Source: Salipiger mucosus DSM 16094 (GTDB lineage: Bacteria; Pseudomonadota; Alphaproteobacteria; Rhodobacterales; Rhodobacteraceae). Taken from it: a stretch of 64,000 bases of DNA. Where the stretch lies: contig NZ_KE557274.1 of assembly GCF_000442255.1 (NCBI RefSeq), forward strand, positions 252,467 to 316,466, written 5' to 3'. This document shows, one piece after another, positions 61,724 through 64,000 of this stretch. Numbering within the stretch: the first letter of the stretch is position 1; every line of letters begins with the position of its first letter. The notes under the pieces are model-generated. The model was not told the origin of the DNA, ran no database searches, and saw nothing but the letters and a program-made list of their open reading frames with translations. A program made the position numbers and the translations under genes.

Positions 61724-64000
61724 ATGGCGGACGGGAGCGCAGGAGAACGCGAATGGCGCGTGACAGGCATGGATTGCGGGTCATGCGCCGCCAAGGTGCG
61801 CGGCGCGGTCGAGCGCCTGCCTGGCGTCGAGGATGTCGATGTCGCGCTCATGGCCGAGCGGCTGCGACTGACGCTCGATGAGACACAGACACCGCCCGAG
61901 CGCATCGAGAAAGCCGTGCGCGGCGTCGGCTTCGGCATCGCGCCCAAGGGCGCACGGCCGGAGAAGCCCAAGGGCGGATTCGTCCTGCCGGATGGGGCCT
62001 TTCCAGATGCTGCTGAGGGCTCGGAGACCGACAGCGAGCCGGAGAATGGCGACGAGTCAGCCGAAGAGGCGCCAAGCTCGTGGATGAAATCCTCCAAGGG
62101 CCGACTGGTGATCGGCACCGGCGCATTGCTTGCCGCGGCCTGGGCGTCCCGCCTCGTCCTCCCGGCCGAGATTGTCCATTGGGTCTTCGTCCTGGCAACC
62201 CTCGTCGGGATCGTGCCCGTTGCAAAGCGTGCCTTCTCCATGACGCGGGCTGGCATGCCCTTCACCATCGAGATGCTGATGACCATCGCTGCCGGCGGCG
62301 CGCTGGTGATCGGCGAGCCGGAGGAAGCGGCGCTGGTCGTCTTCCTCTTCGCCGTTGGTGAACTCCTGGAAGGCGTCTCGGCCGGCAAGGCACGTGACAG
62401 CATCCGGGCGCTCTCGAAGCTCGTGCCGAAGACCGCGCGGCTCGAAGTGGGCAGCAAGACGCGTGAAGTCGCGGCAGAGAAACTCCAGGTTGGCCAGATC
62501 GTGCAGGTGCGCCCCGGCGATCGCGTGCCCTGCGACGGCGAGGTGATCGAGGGCACCTCGGGCGTCGACGAGAGCCCGGTGACCGGCGAGAGTGTCCCGA
62601 GCCTCAAGGAGCCCGGCGAGGAGGTCTTCGCTGGCTCGATCAACGCTGAGGCGCTGCTGCGCGTGCGGGTCACGAAGGCGGCCGAGGACAACACCATCGC
62701 CCGCATCGTCCGCCTCGTGGAAGAGGCCGAGAGCGCCCGCGCCCCGACCGAGCGCTTCATCGACCGGTTCAGCCGGGTCTACATGCCCGCCGTGGTCGGC
62801 GCCGCTGTCCTTGTCGCCGTCATACCTCCGCTGGCCTTCGGGCTGGCCTGGGGCGAATGGATCTATCGCGCGCTGGCACTGTTGCTGATCGGGTGCCCCT
62901 GCGCGCTGGTGATCTCGGTGCCCGCGTCGATCACCTCGGCACTGTCCACCGGCGCGCGCAACGGCCTGCTGATGAAGGGCGGCGCAGTGATCGAGCCGGC
63001 GGCGCGCACCACCCATGTCGCGTTCGACAAGACCGGAACGCTCACGCATGGCAGGCCCCGCGTGACGGACGTAGCGTTGCTGAGCGGGAGCGAAGACGAC
63101 CTTCTGGCCCTTGCGGCCGGCGTTGAGAGCGGCGCGAGCCACCCTCTCGGACAGGCGATCTGCGCGGAGGCCGAGCGGCGGGGCGTGGGTGCGGCGGCAG
63201 CCACGGGGGGCCGCGCGCTCCCCGGCAAGGGGGCTGAGGCCTCCATCGACGACGTGACGGTCTGCGTCGGCTCTCCGCGGCTGGCGGAGGAGCGCGGCGC
63301 GCTCGCGGACGACCTGCGGAGCCGCGTGGCGGCGCTGGAAGCCGACGGCAAGACCGTGGTCATCGTGTTGCGCGATGACGTGCCCCAAGGCCTCATCGCG
63401 CTGCGGGACGAGCCGCGCGCCGATGCGGCGGAAGCCGTCGCGCAGTTGCGGGGCCTCGGCATCTCTTCGGTCATGCTGACCGGGGACAACCCGCGCACGG
63501 CGCAGGCTATCGCAGACGGGCTCGGGATCGAGCATCGCTCGGAGCTAATGCCGGAAGACAAGGTTACGGCGATCCGCGACCTGACGGCGGACGCACGGGT
63601 GATGATGATCGGCGACGGGATCAACGACGCGCCCGCGCTCGCCGCCGCGCATGTCGGCGTTGCCATGGGCTCGGGCACCGATGTCGCGCTCGAGACGGCC
63701 GACGCGGCGATCCTGCGCAACCGCGTGACCGATGTGGCAGGCAAGGTCCGCCTCGCTCGGGCCACCATGTCGAACATCCGCCAGAACATCGCGATTGCGC
63801 TCGGACTCAAGGCGGTCTTCCTCGTGACGACCGTGCTCGGAATCACCGGCCTGTGGATCGCGATCCTCGCGGATACCGGCGCCACGGTGCTGGTCACTAT
63901 GAACGCCCTCCGGCTGCTGTTCTTCCGGCCCACCGAAACGGCTGAACCCACGGAACGCGTCGGTCCGACCGCCGAGGAGGCACGCCCCGATCACGCAGCC
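61724..64000 (+). CDS. P1B-type heavy-metal ATPase (Zn/Cd/Pb type), cut by the window end
   Basis: The frame starts at ATG 61724 (acggagagcc upstream) and stays open to base 64000, 759 codons, so only the tail may be missing. An N-terminal metal domain has TGMDCGSCAAKVRGAVERLP. An acidic linker follows, then membrane helices. Motifs are in order: VTGESVPSLKE (actuator), GCPCALVISVP (transport-site CPC), FDKTGTLTHGRP (phosphorylated Asp), SHPLGQAI (nucleotide-binding HP) and MIGDGINDAPALA. This is the ZntA/CadA subtype, which pumps divalent metals out of the cytoplasm. The MerR-type promoter upstream supports metal induction. Confidence 0.94.
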   Translation, partial: MADGSAGEREWRVTGMDCGSCAAKVRGAVERLPGVEDVDVALMAERLRLTLDETQTPPERIEKAVRGVGFGIAPKGARPEKPKGGFVLPDGAFPDAAEGSETDSEPENGDESAEEAPSSWMKSSKGRLVIGTGALLAAAWASRLVLPAEIVHWVFVLATLVGIVPVAKRAFSMTRAGMPFTIEMLMTIAAGGALVIGEPEEAALVVFLFAVGELLEGVSAGKARDSIRALSKLVPKTARLEVGSKTREVAAEKLQVGQIVQVRPGDRVPCDGEVIEGTSGVDESPVTGESVPSLKEPGEEVFAGSINAEALLRVRVTKAAEDNTIARIVRLVEEAESARAPTERFIDRFSRVYMPAVVGAAVLVAVIPPLAFGLAWGEWIYRALALLLIGCPCALVISVPASITSALSTGARNGLLMKGGAVIEPAARTTHVAFDKTGTLTHGRPRVTDVALLSGSEDDLLALAAGVESGASHPLGQAICAEAERRGVGAAAATGGRALPGKGAEASIDDVTVCVGSPRLAEERGALADDLRSRVAALEADGKTVVIVLRDDVPQGLIALRDEPRADAAEAVAQLRGLGISSVMLTGDNPRTAQAIADGLGIEHRSELMPEDKVTAIRDLTADARVMMIGDGINDAPALAAAHVGVAMGSGTDVALETADAAILRNRVTDVAGKVRLARATMSNIRQNIAIALGLKAVFLVTTVLGITGLWIAILADTGATVLVTMNALRLLFFRPTETAEPTERVGPTAEEARPDHAA

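Noticed and set aside
62057-63951. Minus-strand frames opposite the P-type ATPase
   Set aside because: All ATPase motifs are on the plus strand in order; the minus frames are shadows.

Overview
The window looks like part of a large, high-G+C extrachromosomal replicon of an alphaproteobacterium, most likely a Rhodobacterales (Roseobacter-type) host. The reasons are a plasmid initiator of the replication-initiator-protein-A family beside an iteron-rich origin, an IcmO/DotL-type conjugative coupling protein, three toxin-antitoxin loci, and alphaproteobacterial families such as IalB. No rRNA, tRNA, CRISPR array, relaxase or ParA/ParB partition genes were found here.

Layout. 1-912 (minus) is the N-terminal part of a type IV coupling protein whose P-loop is split by a 142-residue endonuclease-free intein with class 3 (W-C-T) hallmarks. 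1.0-6.9 kb holds small genes, a helix-turn-helix protein, repA and the origin: four iterons in one orientation, an A+T-rich gap, then eight in the other. 6.7-10.1 kb is a toxin-antitoxin and IS-remnant zone (Xre/RES pair, TacA remnant, internally deleted IS256 element, full-length TacA-like antitoxin). 10.2-20.0 kb (minus) is a tight three-gene operon: an acidic scaffold-like protein, an 1829-residue strawberry-notch/DarB-like helicase and a PcfJ-like protein. A guanidine-II riboswitch controls an SMR guanidinium exporter at 20.3-20.7 kb. Two glycan-modification genes and an AbiEi/AbiEii pair follow (20.8-25.9 kb).

28.7-31.2 kb carries a plasmid ClpA with a coupled 58-residue protein. 32.3-35.7 kb carries motA, an unknown gene, cheY and cheZ, with no motB or flagellar genes. 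35.9-41.6 kb is mostly unknown or exported proteins. 41.6-50.3 kb is a DNA-topology block: an H-NS-like protein, an acidic coiled-coil protein, complete gyrA and gyrB, a bactofilin and a divergent ribbon-helix-helix gene, several with recognisable sigma-70-type promoters and terminators. 50.4-58.5 kb holds mostly unrecognised genes, several exported, plus a DsbA-like protein, a metallophosphoesterase and an IalB-family protein.

58.9-64.0 kb is a metal-response module. A MerR regulator of the Zn/Cd/Pb-sensing type and YnfA lie on the minus strand. SCO, PCu(A)C and SCO genes and a P1B-type ATPase (cut by the window end) lie on the plus strand. Near-identical MerR operators with 19-bp promoter spacers stand before both plus-strand units.

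Overall the backbone brings its own gyrase, chromatin protein, AAA+ unfoldase, large helicase and transfer ATPase, and could touch host motility through MotA/CheY/CheZ. Gene boundaries and the well-known families are well supported by the sequence. Roles given for unrecognised genes are inference.
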